Positions 18,292-26,968 of a stretch of DNA of 39,511 nucleotides are shown here, piece after piece. Positions within the stretch are counted from its first letter, which is position 1. Each line of letters begins with the position of its first letter. Under the pieces are notes generated by a model. It worked only from the letters and a program-made list of their open reading frames with translations. It was not told the origin of the DNA and did not search any database. The DNA is from Alphaproteobacteria bacterium (lineage in GTDB: Bacteria > Pseudomonadota > Alphaproteobacteria > Thalassobaculales > Thalassobaculaceae): contig JABMNR010000129.1 of the NCBI GenBank assembly GCA_013203465.1, positions 1-39,511 on the forward strand, given 5' to 3'. A program made the position numbers and the translations under genes.

Positions 18292-21200
18292 TCACGCCGC
18301 GATCGCCACCAGCTCCTGCATCAGACGGGTCACGCCAAGCACCCGCTGCTCCGGCTTCTGCCAGCCGCGGCGGTAGACCAATTTGTGGTCCGGCCGCAGT
18401 TGCACCGTCCCGGCCTGTTGCTGCATGAACTGGACAAGACCACCGGGATTGGCGAAGTCGTTGTTGCGAAACGCGATGATCGCCCCCTTGGGACCGGCAT
18501 CGACCTTCTCCACACCCGCCGCCCGGCATAACCGTTTAATGGCGACAACCTTCAGCAGGTTGTCGACCTCCACCGGGAGCGGACCGAACCGGTCGATCAA
18601 CTCGGCGGCGAAAGCCTCGATTTCTTCTTGATCGACCAGAAGCGCGATCCGGCGATAGAGGCTCATTCGCACACTGAGGTCGGCGATATAGGACTCCGGG
18701 ATCATCACCGTCATGCCAATGGCGATCTGCGGCGTCCAGCCCTGGTCCGCGGCGATGGCGCCCTCGCCGGCCTTGGCGGCTTCGACCGCCTCGCGTAGCA
18801 ATTCCTGATACAGCTCGATACCGACTTCCTTGACCTGCCCCGACTGCTCCTCGCCGAGCAGGTTGCCCGCGCCCCGGATGTCCATGTCGTGGCTGGCCAA
18901 CGAGAAGCCGGCACCCAGGCTGTCCAGGGTCTGCATCACCTCCAACCGGCGTTTGGCGACCGGGTTCAACGCCTTGGTCGGATGGGTGGTCAGATAGGCG
19001 TAGGCACGGGTCTTGGAGCGTCCAACGCGGCCGCGCAACTGATACATCTGCGCAAGGCCGAACATATCCGAGCGATGGATAACGATGGTATTGGCGGTCG
19101 GAATATCGAGACCGGATTCGACGATGTTGGTCGACAACAGGATGTCGTAGGCACCGTCGGTGAAGGCGGTCATCACGTCTTCCAGTTCGGTCGGCGTCAT
19201 CCGGCCATGGGCAACGCCGACCCGCGCTTCGGGCACCAGCTTGTCCAGCCGGTCGCGCACCCGCGCCAGATCCTCGATCCGGGGACAGACATAGAAGGTC
19301 TGACCGCCGCGATAGCGCTCGCGGAGAAGCGCCTCGCGGATGATCACCCCGTCATAAGGCATGACGAAGGTGCGCACGGCCAGCCGGTCGACCGGCGGGG
19401 TGGCGATCAGACTCATCTCCCGCACCCCGGACAGCGCCATCTGCAGGGTGCGCGGGATCGGTGTCGCGGTCAGGGTCAGCACATGCACATCCTTGCGGAG
19501 TTCCTTCAGCCGCTCCTTCTGCCCGACGCCGAAATGCTGCTCTTCGTCGACGACAACCAAGCCCAGATTGTCGAAGGAAATCTGCCTCGACAGCACCGCA
19601 TGAGTGCCGATGACGATGTTCACGTCGCCCGATGCGATTCCCTTCTTGATCTCGGCCGCGTCCTTCGCCGTGACCAACCGGGACAGTTGCTCGATCCGCA
19701 CCGGCAGGCCCTGAAAACGTTCGCGAAATACCCGGAAGTGCTGGCGGCACAGCAGCGTAGTCGGCACGATCACCGCCACCTGATAGCCCTGCATCGCCGC
19801 GACCATGGCGGCCCGCAGGGCGACTTCGGTCTTCCCGAAACCGACATCCCCGCATACCAAACGGTCCATCGGCCGACCGGAGCCGAGGTCAGCAAGCACC
19901 TCGTCGATTGCCCGTGACTGGTCGTCGGTCTCGCTGTAGGGGAACCGGGCGCAAAACTCGTCATAGACCCCGGCCGGCGGATACAGCGCGTCCGTCCGAC
20001 GCAACTCACGCGCCGCTGCTACCGCGATCAGGGCTTCCGCCATGTCGAGCAGCCGCTTCTTGACCCGCGCCTTGCGGGCTTGCCACGCGGCGCCACCCAG
20101 CTTGTCCAGTTGAGCCTTGCTGTCTTGCGAGCCGTAGCGCGACAGCACCTCGATGTTCTCGACCGGCACGAACAACTTGTCGCCGCCTAGATACACCAAC
20201 CGCAGAACGTCGTGCGCCGCACCGCCGATCTCCAGTGTCTCCAGGCCGACATACTGGCCAATGCCGTGCTCGGCATGGACCACGTAATCGCCCGGGTCGA
20301 GTGCCGAGACCTCACGCAGAAAATCCTCGCCCCGGCGTTTGCGGCGGCGTGACGGGCGCGCCATCCGCTCGCCCAACACATCCGGCTCGGCGATGATCGT
20401 CACACCGTCGTGTCGGTAGCCGCGCTCCAACGGCAGCACCGCCGCCGCCACCGTGCCGGCCGGCAAGGCGGCGGCCTCGGCTGCCGATTCAACCGGCTCG
20501 ATCGCGTCGAGCCCGTGATCACGCAGCAGGCTGGCCAGACGATCGCGGGTTCCCTCGCTATACCCCGCCACCACAACCCGATGGCCGGCCGCAATCTCAT
20601 CGGCGATGGCCACGCGGGCGGCATCGTACACCGCCGACCCGCCTCGAATGCGCGCCTCGGCCAGATCAACACCGCTCTCCGCCCCTAAATCGATGACCGA
20701 CACCGCGTCCGGCGCCGCGAACGGGGTGAAGGCGCCAACCGCCCGGTCCGCCAGCCGCGTGCTCCATTCCTCCTCGGACAGATACAGCGCGTCCGGCGGC
20801 AACGGACGGTATATCCCGCCGGCCTCGGCTCCGCCGGCGCGCAGCATGTCGGTGCGGGCCTGGTGGTATTCCTTGATCTGCTCTAGCCGGGCGGACGCCA
20901 CTTCCCCAACCTGATGGTCGAGAGTGACGGCGGCCTCTTCCACCAGATCGAACACTGTCGCCATACGCTCGTGGAACAGCGGCAGCCAATGCTCCATACC
21001 ACCGTGGCGCCGTCCGGCGCTTACCGCCTCGTATGCCGGATCGGAGGTAACCTCGGCGCCGAAGCGGGCCCGGTAGCCGGAGCGGAAGCGCTGTATCGAC
21101 GCTTCGTCCAACAACGCCTCGCCGACCGGTCGCAGCACCACACGTTTAGCCTTACCGGAAGTGCGTTGGGACATGGCATCGAAGCGGCGGACCGCTTCCA

Positions 21201-21765
21201 ACTCGTCACCGAAGAAGTCCAGGCGCACCGGCTCGTCACGACCAACCGGGAAAACGTCGACGATACCGCCGCGCACCGCGTATTCGCCAATCTCACGCAC
21301 CGTGTCACTGCGGCCGTATCCGTTGCGCTCGAAGAACGCCAGAAGATCGTCTAGGGCGATTTCCTCGCCCACACGCAGCGTCAGCGAGGCACCGGTGAAA
21401 TATGCCGGCGGCGGCACCCGCTGTAGGATCGCGTTGACCGTGGTGAGCACCACGCGCAGCCCCGCACCCGGCTTTCCCTCCACCAACGCGGTCAAGGCCT
21501 CGACCCGGCGGGAGACGATCTCACCGTTGGGGGAAACCCGGTCGTAGGGCAGGCAATCCCAGGCCGGCAGAGTCAGGCGCTTGATGCCGGGGTCGACATA
21601 GGCCAGCGATCGGGTCAACGCCGCCAGGCGCGCGTCATCGCGCGCGACATGCAGGACGGTACCACGTGCGCGCGCCAAATGGGCGATGGCCACGGCGTCC
21701 AGTCCCTCGGGCGCCGACGCGAAAACGACACGGCCGACGGCGGTGGGAAACGAGCTTAAATCCAT
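18292..21765 (-). CDS. mfd: Transcription-repair coupling factor Mfd
   Basis: Mfd removes RNA polymerase stalled at lesions and recruits UvrA, linking transcription to nucleotide excision repair. At 1157 residues it is close to E. coli Mfd (1148). The N-terminal UvrB-like homology region includes PAWDCLPYDRVSPN. The CarD-like polymerase-interacting domain begins near residue 490 (GDYVVHAEHGIGQYVGL). The RecG-like translocase has Walker A GDVGFGKT (about 641-648) and the DEEQ box (about 737-740), followed by the TRG motif region and the C-terminal autoinhibitory domain. It starts 22 bases after the sdhE stop, so the two are probably one transcript. The ribosome binding site is weak (GGGAC). 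It converges with the FrnE-type gene. Confidence 0.98.
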   Translation of the reverse strand: MDLSSFPTAVGRVVFASAPEGLDAVAIAHLARARGTVLHVARDDARLAALTRSLAYVDPGIKRLTLPAWDCLPYDRVSPNGEIVSRRVEALTALVEGKPGAGLRVVLTTVNAILQRVPPPAYFTGASLTLRVGEEIALDDLLAFFERNGYGRSDTVREIGEYAVRGGIVDVFPVGRDEPVRLDFFGDELEAVRRFDAMSQRTSGKAKRVVLRPVGEALLDEASIQRFRSGYRARFGAEVTSDPAYEAVSAGRRHGGMEHWLPLFHERMATVFDLVEEAAVTLDHQVGEVASARLEQIKEYHQARTDMLRAGGAEAGGIYRPLPPDALYLSEEEWSTRLADRAVGAFTPFAAPDAVSVIDLGAESGVDLAEARIRGGSAVYDAARVAIADEIAAGHRVVVAGYSEGTRDRLASLLRDHGLDAIEPVESAAEAAALPAGTVAAAVLPLERGYRHDGVTIIAEPDVLGERMARPSRRRKRRGEDFLREVSALDPGDYVVHAEHGIGQYVGLETLEIGGAAHDVLRLVYLGGDKLFVPVENIEVLSRYGSQDSKAQLDKLGGAAWQARKARVKKRLLDMAEALIAVAAARELRRTDALYPPAGVYDEFCARFPYSETDDQSRAIDEVLADLGSGRPMDRLVCGDVGFGKTEVALRAAMVAAMQGYQVAVIVPTTLLCRQHFRVFRERFQGLPVRIEQLSRLVTAKDAAEIKKGIASGDVNIVIGTHAVLSRQISFDNLGLVVVDEEQHFGVGQKERLKELRKDVHVLTLTATPIPRTLQMALSGVREMSLIATPPVDRLAVRTFVMPYDGVIIREALLRERYRGGQTFYVCPRIEDLARVRDRLDKLVPEARVGVAHGRMTPTELEDVMTAFTDGAYDILLSTNIVESGLDIPTANTIVIHRSDMFGLAQMYQLRGRVGRSKTRAYAYLTTHPTKALNPVAKRRLEVMQTLDSLGAGFSLASHDMDIRGAGNLLGEEQSGQVKEVGIELYQELLREAVEAAKAGEGAIAADQGWTPQIAIGMTVMIPESYIADLSVRMSLYRRIALLVDQEEIEAFAAELIDRFGPLPVEVDNLLKVVAIKRLCRAAGVEKVDAGPKGAIIAFRNNDFANPGGLVQFMQQQAGTVQLRPDHKLVYRRGWQKPEQRVLGVTRLMQELVAIAA

Positions 21766-21787
21766 TGATAGTCGGTCCCGGATCGCC

Positions 21788-22051
21788 TCAGCCGCGCAAC
21801 TCGAACGTTCGGATCATCGCCAACACCTCGGTGTCGTATTCTGGAGGAGCCGCCTCCCGACCGGCGATCCACTTGTAGAGGCGGGGATCCTCGATCGCCA
21901 ACAGATGTTCGTAATCGTCCAGCTGTTGGTCGGTGAGGGCCGCCAGATGACGCTCGGCGAATGCGCCCAGCAGCACGTCGGTTTCCTTCGTGCCAGTATA
22001 GGCGCTGCGGTATAGCAGCTTCTTGCGCCGTGGATCGAGGGCCTCAGGCAT
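21788..22051 (-). CDS. sdhE: Succinate dehydrogenase flavinylation factor SdhE
   Basis: The 87-residue protein belongs to the SdhE/SDHAF2/DUF339 family, which promotes covalent FAD attachment to SdhA (and FrdA). The family pattern RKKLLYRS...GTKETDVLLGAF and the C-terminal DDYEHLLAIEDPRLYKWI are clear. The normally conserved RGxxE motif reads Thr19-Gly20-Thr-Lys-Glu23, so the Arg is replaced by Thr (codon ACT) while Gly and Glu remain. The start is well supported by AAAGGAGA upstream. It precedes mfd on the same strand and is divergent from recG, with about 40 bases between the starts. Its sdh targets are not in this window. Confidence 0.93.
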   Translation of the reverse strand: MPEALDPRRKKLLYRSAYTGTKETDVLLGAFAERHLAALTDQQLDDYEHLLAIEDPRLYKWIAGREAAPPEYDTEVLAMIRTFELRG

Positions 22052-22092
22052 ACCGCTCTCCTTTCAGGCTGACGCCGGTAGGATATAAAGTG

Positions 22093-24231
22093 ATGGGAAG
22101 GCTACGGCCATCCCGAGACGCATGTCGTCCCTCAACCGCGGATACCGCATTGCGCCCCGAGCTTCTATACCCGCTGTTCGCCGAGATTTCCCGCCTGAAG
22201 GGCGTCGGGCCGCGCTATGCCAAGCTGATCGAGAAGACGGCGGGGCCACAGATCGTCGACCTGTTGTGGCATCTGCCGTCGGGAGTGATTGATCGCCGGC
22301 CAAGTCCCAAAGTCGCCGAAGCTCCGGACGGCCTGATCGCCACCATCACGGTACAGGTGCTACGGCATCAGCCGGGAAGCGGACGGCGCAGCCCTTACCG
22401 TGTGGTCTGTGCCGACGATACCGGCGAGATCGATCTGGTCTATTTCCACGCCAAGGGCGACTGGCTGCAAAACCTGCTGCCGGTCGGCCAGACACGGGTG
22501 GTCAGCGGCCGTGTCGAACACTGGAACGACCGGCCGCAAATGGCCCATCCCGAGCATGTGGTGCCCGAGAGCGAAGCCGAAGCGATCCGCACGGTGGAGC
22601 CGGTCTACCCCTCGACCGACGGATTGCCGCAGAAAACCCTGAAACGCGCCGTGGAGGCCGCGCTGACCCGACTGCCCGATATGCCGGAGTGGATCAACCC
22701 GACCATCCTGCCGACCCACGGCTGGCCCTCTTGGGGCGACGCGGTGCGGGCGGTGCATGCGCCGCAGACCCCGACCGACATCGAACCGGACACCAAGGCG
22801 CGGCGGCGCCTCGCCTATGACGAGCTGTTGTCCAACCAATTGGCGTTGGCCCTGGTGCGCGCCCGCATGAAACGCCAACCCGGCCATGCCATCCGGGGTG
22901 ATGGACATCTGCGGGAAGCGGTGATCACCGCCCTGCCCTTCGCGCTGACCAACGCCCAGCGGATGGCGCTCGTCGAAATCGAAGCCGACATGGCCCAGGA
23001 CAGCCGCATGCTGCGCCTGTTGCAGGGCGATGTCGGCAGCGGCAAGACCCTGGTCGCCTTGATCGCCATGCTGAACGCGGTGGAATGCGGCTATCAGGCT
23101 AGCCTGATGGCGCCGACCGAAATCCTGGCGCGCCAACATTTCGCCACCATCGAACCCTTGGCCCGCGCCGCCGGCATTCGGGTCGAGATTCTCACCGGCC
23201 GAGACAAGGGAAAGGGCCGCGCCGCCGCCGTTGGCCGCATCGCCGAGGGCACGGCGCAACTCGTGGTCGGCACCCATGCGCTGTTCCAGGAGGGAGTTGA
23301 GTTCCGCAATTTGGGACTGGCGGTGATCGATGAGCAGCACCGGTTCGGTGTGCATCAACGCATGAGCCTTGGCAATAAGGGCCGCGCGGTCGACACGCTG
23401 GTCATGACCGCGACGCCGATTCCGCGCACCCTGATGATGACCGCCTATGGCGACCTGGACGTCTCGCGGCTGACCGAGAAGCCGCCGGGACGCCAACCAA
23501 TCGATACCCGGGTCATGCCGCTGGATCGCTTGGGCGAGGTCATTGACGGCCTGGCCCGCAAGCTCGATCAAGGGATCAAGGCCTATTGGGTGTGCCCGCT
23601 GGTCGAGGAAAGCGACAAGTTGGAGGTTGCCGCCGCCGAGGAACGGGCGAGCACGCTGCGCCGACGGTTCGGCGACCGGGTCGGTTTGGTGCATGGCCGG
23701 ATGAAAGGTCCGGAGAAGGACGCCGTCATGGCGGCGTTCAAGGAGGGCGGTGTGGATCTATTGGTCGCCACCACGGTGATCGAGGTCGGTGTCGACGTGC
23801 CGGCGGCGACGGTGATGGTGATCGAGCATGCCGAGCGCTTCGGTCTCGCCCAACTGCATCAGTTACGCGGCCGGATTGGGCGTGGCGATCAGGCCTCCAC
23901 CTGCCTGCTGCTGTACGGCAACGCGCTGTCGGAGACCGGCCGGGCCCGCCTGGCGGTCATGCGCGAGACCGAGGACGGATTTCGTATCGCCGAGGAGGAT
24001 CTGCGGCTGCGCGGGGCCGGTGAGGTCCTGGGCACTCGGCAGAGCGGGCTGCCGAGCTTCCGCTTGGCCGACCCCGCGGCGCACGCTGAGCTGTTCGCCA
24101 TGGCGCGCGACGATGCTCGGCTGTTGTTGGACAAGGACCCGGAGCTGGAAAGCCCGCGTGGTGAGGCCGTGCGGGTGTTGCTGTATCTGTTCGAGCGTGA
24201 CGCCGCGGTGCGGTATCTGCGCGGCGCCTAA
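22093..24231 (+). CDS. recG: ATP-dependent DNA helicase RecG
   Basis: RecG is the monomeric branch-migrating helicase that reverses stalled forks and processes recombination and R-loop intermediates. The N-terminal wedge region begins with the HhH-like LKGVGPRYAKLIEK. An OB-fold follows, then the two helicase lobes with Walker A GDVGSGKT (about 313-320), DEQH box (about 413-416) and motifs through QLRGRIGRGD, and finally the TRG-type C-terminal hook. With the ATG at 22093 it is 712 residues, and AGGA lies nine bases ahead. The GTG at 22090 also is possible. The TTG at 22150 would give 693 residues beginning at LRPELLYPLF, the usual alphaproteobacterial N-terminus. TATAAA at 22084-22089 could be a -10 element, which would favour the downstream start. 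Confidence 0.97.
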   Translation: MGRLRPSRDACRPSTADTALRPELLYPLFAEISRLKGVGPRYAKLIEKTAGPQIVDLLWHLPSGVIDRRPSPKVAEAPDGLIATITVQVLRHQPGSGRRSPYRVVCADDTGEIDLVYFHAKGDWLQNLLPVGQTRVVSGRVEHWNDRPQMAHPEHVVPESEAEAIRTVEPVYPSTDGLPQKTLKRAVEAALTRLPDMPEWINPTILPTHGWPSWGDAVRAVHAPQTPTDIEPDTKARRRLAYDELLSNQLALALVRARMKRQPGHAIRGDGHLREAVITALPFALTNAQRMALVEIEADMAQDSRMLRLLQGDVGSGKTLVALIAMLNAVECGYQASLMAPTEILARQHFATIEPLARAAGIRVEILTGRDKGKGRAAAVGRIAEGTAQLVVGTHALFQEGVEFRNLGLAVIDEQHRFGVHQRMSLGNKGRAVDTLVMTATPIPRTLMMTAYGDLDVSRLTEKPPGRQPIDTRVMPLDRLGEVIDGLARKLDQGIKAYWVCPLVEESDKLEVAAAEERASTLRRRFGDRVGLVHGRMKGPEKDAVMAAFKEGGVDLLVATTVIEVGVDVPAATVMVIEHAERFGLAQLHQLRGRIGRGDQASTCLLLYGNALSETGRARLAVMRETEDGFRIAEEDLRLRGAGEVLGTRQSGLPSFRLADPAAHAELFAMARDDARLLLDKDPELESPRGEAVRVLLYLFERDAAVRYLRGA

Positions 24232-24252
24232 GGATGTCTTGTTTGAGTGCCG

Positions 24253-24987
24253 TTACGCCGCGTCGGAACGCGCGTTCTTGCGTTCCGCCGCCTCCGCCGC
24301 ACGCTGGGCCTCGGCATCGGCCTTGGGGATCAGCGGTAACTCCCGTTGTTCCGCCGAACGCCGATCCTGCGGGGTGACAATACCGCCGGAGACGACCATC
24401 TTTATCCCCTCCTCCACCGTCATCGACAGCACCCGGCATTCCTCGCGCGGCACGAACAGCAGAAACCCCGAGGTCGGGTTCGGCGTGGTCGGCAGGAACA
24501 CGTTGACCACCTCATCCTCGGTCATGCTCTGCACCTCGCCCAACGTATCGCCGGTGATGAAGCCGATCGCCCAAATCCCGCGACGCGGATACTCGATCAT
24601 CACCACTTGGCGAAACGCGTTGGACTGCTGCGCCATGATGGTCTCAAGGATCTGCTTGAGCGCGCTGTGGACATTGCGGACGACCGGCATCCTCTGCATA
24701 ACGCGGTCGGACAGCTTGACCATCCAGCGGCCGACCAGCCCGGCGGTCAGCGCACCGATCAGTGTCAGCACGATCACCGCCACCACCACCCCCAATCCAG
24801 GGACCGAGAACGGCAGATAAGTCTCCGGGTTATAGCGCGCCGGGATCAGCGGCGTGACCCTTGAGTCAATCAAATCAATGATCAACCAAGTGAGGTACAG
24901 CGTGATCCCGATCGGCGCGGTCACAAGGATGCCGGCGAAGAAATAGGTCCGGATGCGGGAGAAAAAAGACAACGCGTTCATGGCCAT
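24253..24987 (-). CDS. DUF502 family inner-membrane protein
   Basis: This 244-residue protein carries the DUF502 plan: a short cytoplasmic start, a first membrane helix (about 15-37, FFAGILVTAPIGITLYLTW), a second one (about 60-85, GVVVAVIVLTLIGALTAGLV), and a soluble part with RNVHSALKQILETI, PRRGIWAIGFITG and NVFLPTTPNPTSGFLL. No biochemical function is established for the family. The ATG at 24987 lies eight bases after the TAG of the upstream hydrolase and uses the AGGAG that overlaps that gene's last codons, so translation of the two is probably coupled. The ATG two codons further in also would work. It converges with recG, 21 bases apart. The C-terminus is Ala/Glu-rich and probably disordered. 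Confidence 0.88.
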   Translation of the reverse strand: MAMNALSFFSRIRTYFFAGILVTAPIGITLYLTWLIIDLIDSRVTPLIPARYNPETYLPFSVPGLGVVVAVIVLTLIGALTAGLVGRWMVKLSDRVMQRMPVVRNVHSALKQILETIMAQQSNAFRQVVMIEYPRRGIWAIGFITGDTLGEVQSMTEDEVVNVFLPTTPNPTSGFLLFVPREECRVLSMTVEEGIKMVVSGGIVTPQDRRSAEQRELPLIPKADAEAQRAAEAAERKNARSDAA

Positions 24988-24995
24988 CGTGGCGA

Positions 24996-25874
24996 CTACT
25001 CCTGCAGAAACGGCAACAGATGGGCCAGCGTGTCCGCCGGCGCCTCCTCGGGTAGAAAATGACCACAGGGCAAGGCCGCGCCGGAGACCGTGCCCGTCGT
25101 GTACTCGCGCCATATGGCCAACACGTCGTAACTGCCGCCCACCACGCCCTTGGCGCCCCACAGCGCCTGGATCGGGATCGACAGCTTCCGGTCGCGGTCG
25201 GCGCGATCATGCTCCAAATCGATACTTGCCGCCGCGCGGTAGTCCTCGCAAGTGGCGTGCACCGTTTCCGGGTTGGAGAAGTGGCGCACGTATTCCGCCA
25301 CCACGTCGTCTGGGAACGCATCGGCATTGGCGGCGAGGCGCATTTTACGGTTGAGGTAATAACCCGGATCGGCGCCGATCATTCGTTCTGGATAGTCAAA
25401 GGGCTGGATCAGGAAGAACCAGTGATAATAGGCGGTCGCGAAGGCCATGTCAGTGCGCTCGAACATGTCGAGCGTCGGGCAGATGTCGAGCACCGAGAGT
25501 TTGGTCACCCGCTCGCGATAATCCCGCGCCAGCCGGTGCGCCACGCGAGCACCCCGGTCGTGACCGACCACGGCGAACCGATTCTGCCCCAGCGCCGTCA
25601 TCACCGCCGCCATATCGGCGGCCATGGCGCGTTTGGCGTACGGCGCATGATCTGCGGTCGAGGCCGGTTTGTCGCTGGCGCCATAGCCGCGCAGATCCGG
25701 CGCCACCACGGTGAACCGCTCGGCCAGTTTTGGAGCGACATGCCGCCACATCAGCTTGGTCTCGGGATAGCCGTGCAACAACAGCACGGCGGGACCGGAG
25801 CCCGCCACGGCCACATCGATCTCGGCACCGTCGCCGGCAATCCGCCGGCTCTCGAACCCCTGCAACCCAACCAT
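24996..25874 (-). CDS. Alpha/beta hydrolase, haloacetate (fluoroacetate) dehalogenase type
   Basis: The 292-residue alpha/beta-hydrolase has the oxyanion-hole motif HGYPET (34-39) and the nucleophile elbow GHDRGAR, with Asp106 instead of Ser. The residues that define fluoroacetate dehalogenase (RPA1163) all appear in order: nucleophile Asp106, carboxylate-binding Arg107 and Arg110, acid Asp130, halide-binding His151-Trp152 (YYHWFF) and Tyr212, and the base His272 (CGHFLPEE). These enzymes displace halide from 2-haloacetates through an ester intermediate. An epoxide hydrolase role is less likely because of the Arg pair and the His-Trp halide site. GGAGA lies six bases ahead of the ATG. A DUF502 gene follows eight bases after the stop and likely is co-translated. 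Actual substrate is inference from residues. Confidence 0.87.
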   Translation of the reverse strand: MVGLQGFESRRIAGDGAEIDVAVAGSGPAVLLLHGYPETKLMWRHVAPKLAERFTVVAPDLRGYGASDKPASTADHAPYAKRAMAADMAAVMTALGQNRFAVVGHDRGARVAHRLARDYRERVTKLSVLDICPTLDMFERTDMAFATAYYHWFFLIQPFDYPERMIGADPGYYLNRKMRLAANADAFPDDVVAEYVRHFSNPETVHATCEDYRAAASIDLEHDRADRDRKLSIPIQALWGAKGVVGGSYDVLAIWREYTTGTVSGAALPCGHFLPEEAPADTLAHLLPFLQE

Positions 25875-25929
25875 GCGCGCTCTCCGATCCGAGACTAGGT
25901 CACGTATCCATTAAAGGGATTTCCAAGGC

Positions 25930-26062
25930 TTGACGAATCAGATTCCCGACGGTGAAGGCAAGGATGGTTCGATGGCACGCTTTGATTTGATGGAAGTCGA
26001 GTGGTCGGTAATTCAGCCTCTGCCGCCGAATAAACCTCTGGAGGCGCCACGCTTCAAAGCTA
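25930..26062 (+). mobile_element. Remnant of an IS5-family insertion sequence (transposase N-terminus)
   Basis: From the ATG at 25972 the frame reads MARFDLMEVEWSVIQPLPPN, then KP. This is a decayed copy of the highly typical IS5/IS427-group transposase start, MARFDLTDEEWAVIEPLLPNK. Similarity stops about 22 residues in, and the rest of the transposase (DDE domain) is absent. The preceding bases, with GACGAATCAGATTCCC (25932-25947), look like the left-end region of such elements, but I cannot define the inverted repeat. The right boundary is uncertain; the membrane-protein gene on the other strand ends at 26080. Substitutions in the motif (Met for Asp/Thr, Pro for Leu) show it is old. Confidence 0.62.
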
Positions 26063-26079
26063 ACATTGGGGGCCTCCGG

Positions 26080-26937
26080 CTAGAAGATCGACGGCACGAT
26101 ATCCGGCGCGAAGAGCGCCAATACCACCGCAATCGCAGCAGGGATCGCCACCAAGACGGCAAAGGCAAGTGGCTGCGCCGCCTCAGCCTTGGCCAGCGCG
26201 TTGCGCGCGACCCATGCCCGAGCCAGCGGTTCGACCAGCACCGCCGCCAGCACGATCAGGATCAGCGAGCTGTTGGTCGTGGTGAACAACGCCGCGTGCG
26301 CCGCCAGCGCCATCGCTGTGCCGGTACCGCCCAGCAACCCCGCCACGCCGAAAGGGAATCGCCAAGCCGGCCAATTGCACATCAGCCAACCGAGCCCCGC
26401 CGCCGCCAAGGGAAACCCGATCGCCGTCGCCACACTGCCGCCCGACACAAACGCTAGAGCGCCGAGGCCGGCGGCGATCACCGCCGCCGCCGCCGAACCG
26501 GTGAAGCCCGACGCACCGATCTGGTTCAACCGCACGGTGATCACGCCAAGCACCACGGCCACCTCGGCATAGCGGTAAAGCGTCGCCTCATCCGCCGTGA
26601 AGATCGCCGGTCCGACCAACCAAGCGATCGCCACGGCCGGCCATAGGAAGCCGAGGATCGATGCGATGACACGGCCATGCACGCTAACATCGACCAGCAA
26701 ACCCAGAAGCCCGCCGCCAAGCGCTAGCCAGATCAGCTTGTCGGCGGCTTCGACCGGCGGCGTCCAAGGCAAGCCGGGAAGCACGGCGTAACCGGCGATC
26801 AGGCCGATGGGAACACCGAACGCGGCAGCGCGCGCACCGGCTCCCGCGCCGCCCATCAGACGGATCAGCACCACGGCAATCACAGTCGCGGCAACGGGAA
26901 CGGCAAGTTGGGCGATCAGCGGATCAGTCGGTATCAT
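26080..26937 (-). CDS. Polytopic membrane protein of unknown function
   Basis: About 285 residues, almost entirely hydrophobic, with roughly eight to ten predicted membrane helices rich in Ala, Gly, Val and Leu (for example VPVAATVIAVVLIRLMGGAG near the start and PLAFAVLVAIPAAIAVVLAL near the end). I do not recognise a family. The ATG at 26937 is chosen because it lies 31 bases after the nucleoside hydrolase stop and directly begins the hydrophobic segment; the ribosome binding site is poor. The frame is open further upstream but would overlap the hydrolase. Following a nucleoside hydrolase on the same strand suggests co-transcription, and a transport role could be imagined, but nothing in the sequence shows this. 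An IS5-type remnant abuts its 3' end, so the C-terminus could have been altered. Confidence 0.68.
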   Translation of the reverse strand: MIPTDPLIAQLAVPVAATVIAVVLIRLMGGAGAGARAAAFGVPIGLIAGYAVLPGLPWTPPVEAADKLIWLALGGGLLGLLVDVSVHGRVIASILGFLWPAVAIAWLVGPAIFTADEATLYRYAEVAVVLGVITVRLNQIGASGFTGSAAAAVIAAGLGALAFVSGGSVATAIGFPLAAAGLGWLMCNWPAWRFPFGVAGLLGGTGTAMALAAHAALFTTTNSSLILIVLAAVLVEPLARAWVARNALAKAEAAQPLAFAVLVAIPAAIAVVLALFAPDIVPSIF

Positions 26938-26968
26938 GGCGCGAAAATGCCAGGGTTTGGGAAATGGG

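Noticed and set aside
22360-23694. Long minus-strand open frame (444 codons) opposite recG
   Set aside because: Antisense shadow of RecG; composition is biased and no domain is recognisable.
26040-26090. GGAGGC/GCCTCC inverted repeat near the membrane-protein stop
   Set aside because: The loop would be nearly 30 bases and no T-run follows; more likely chance or IS debris.
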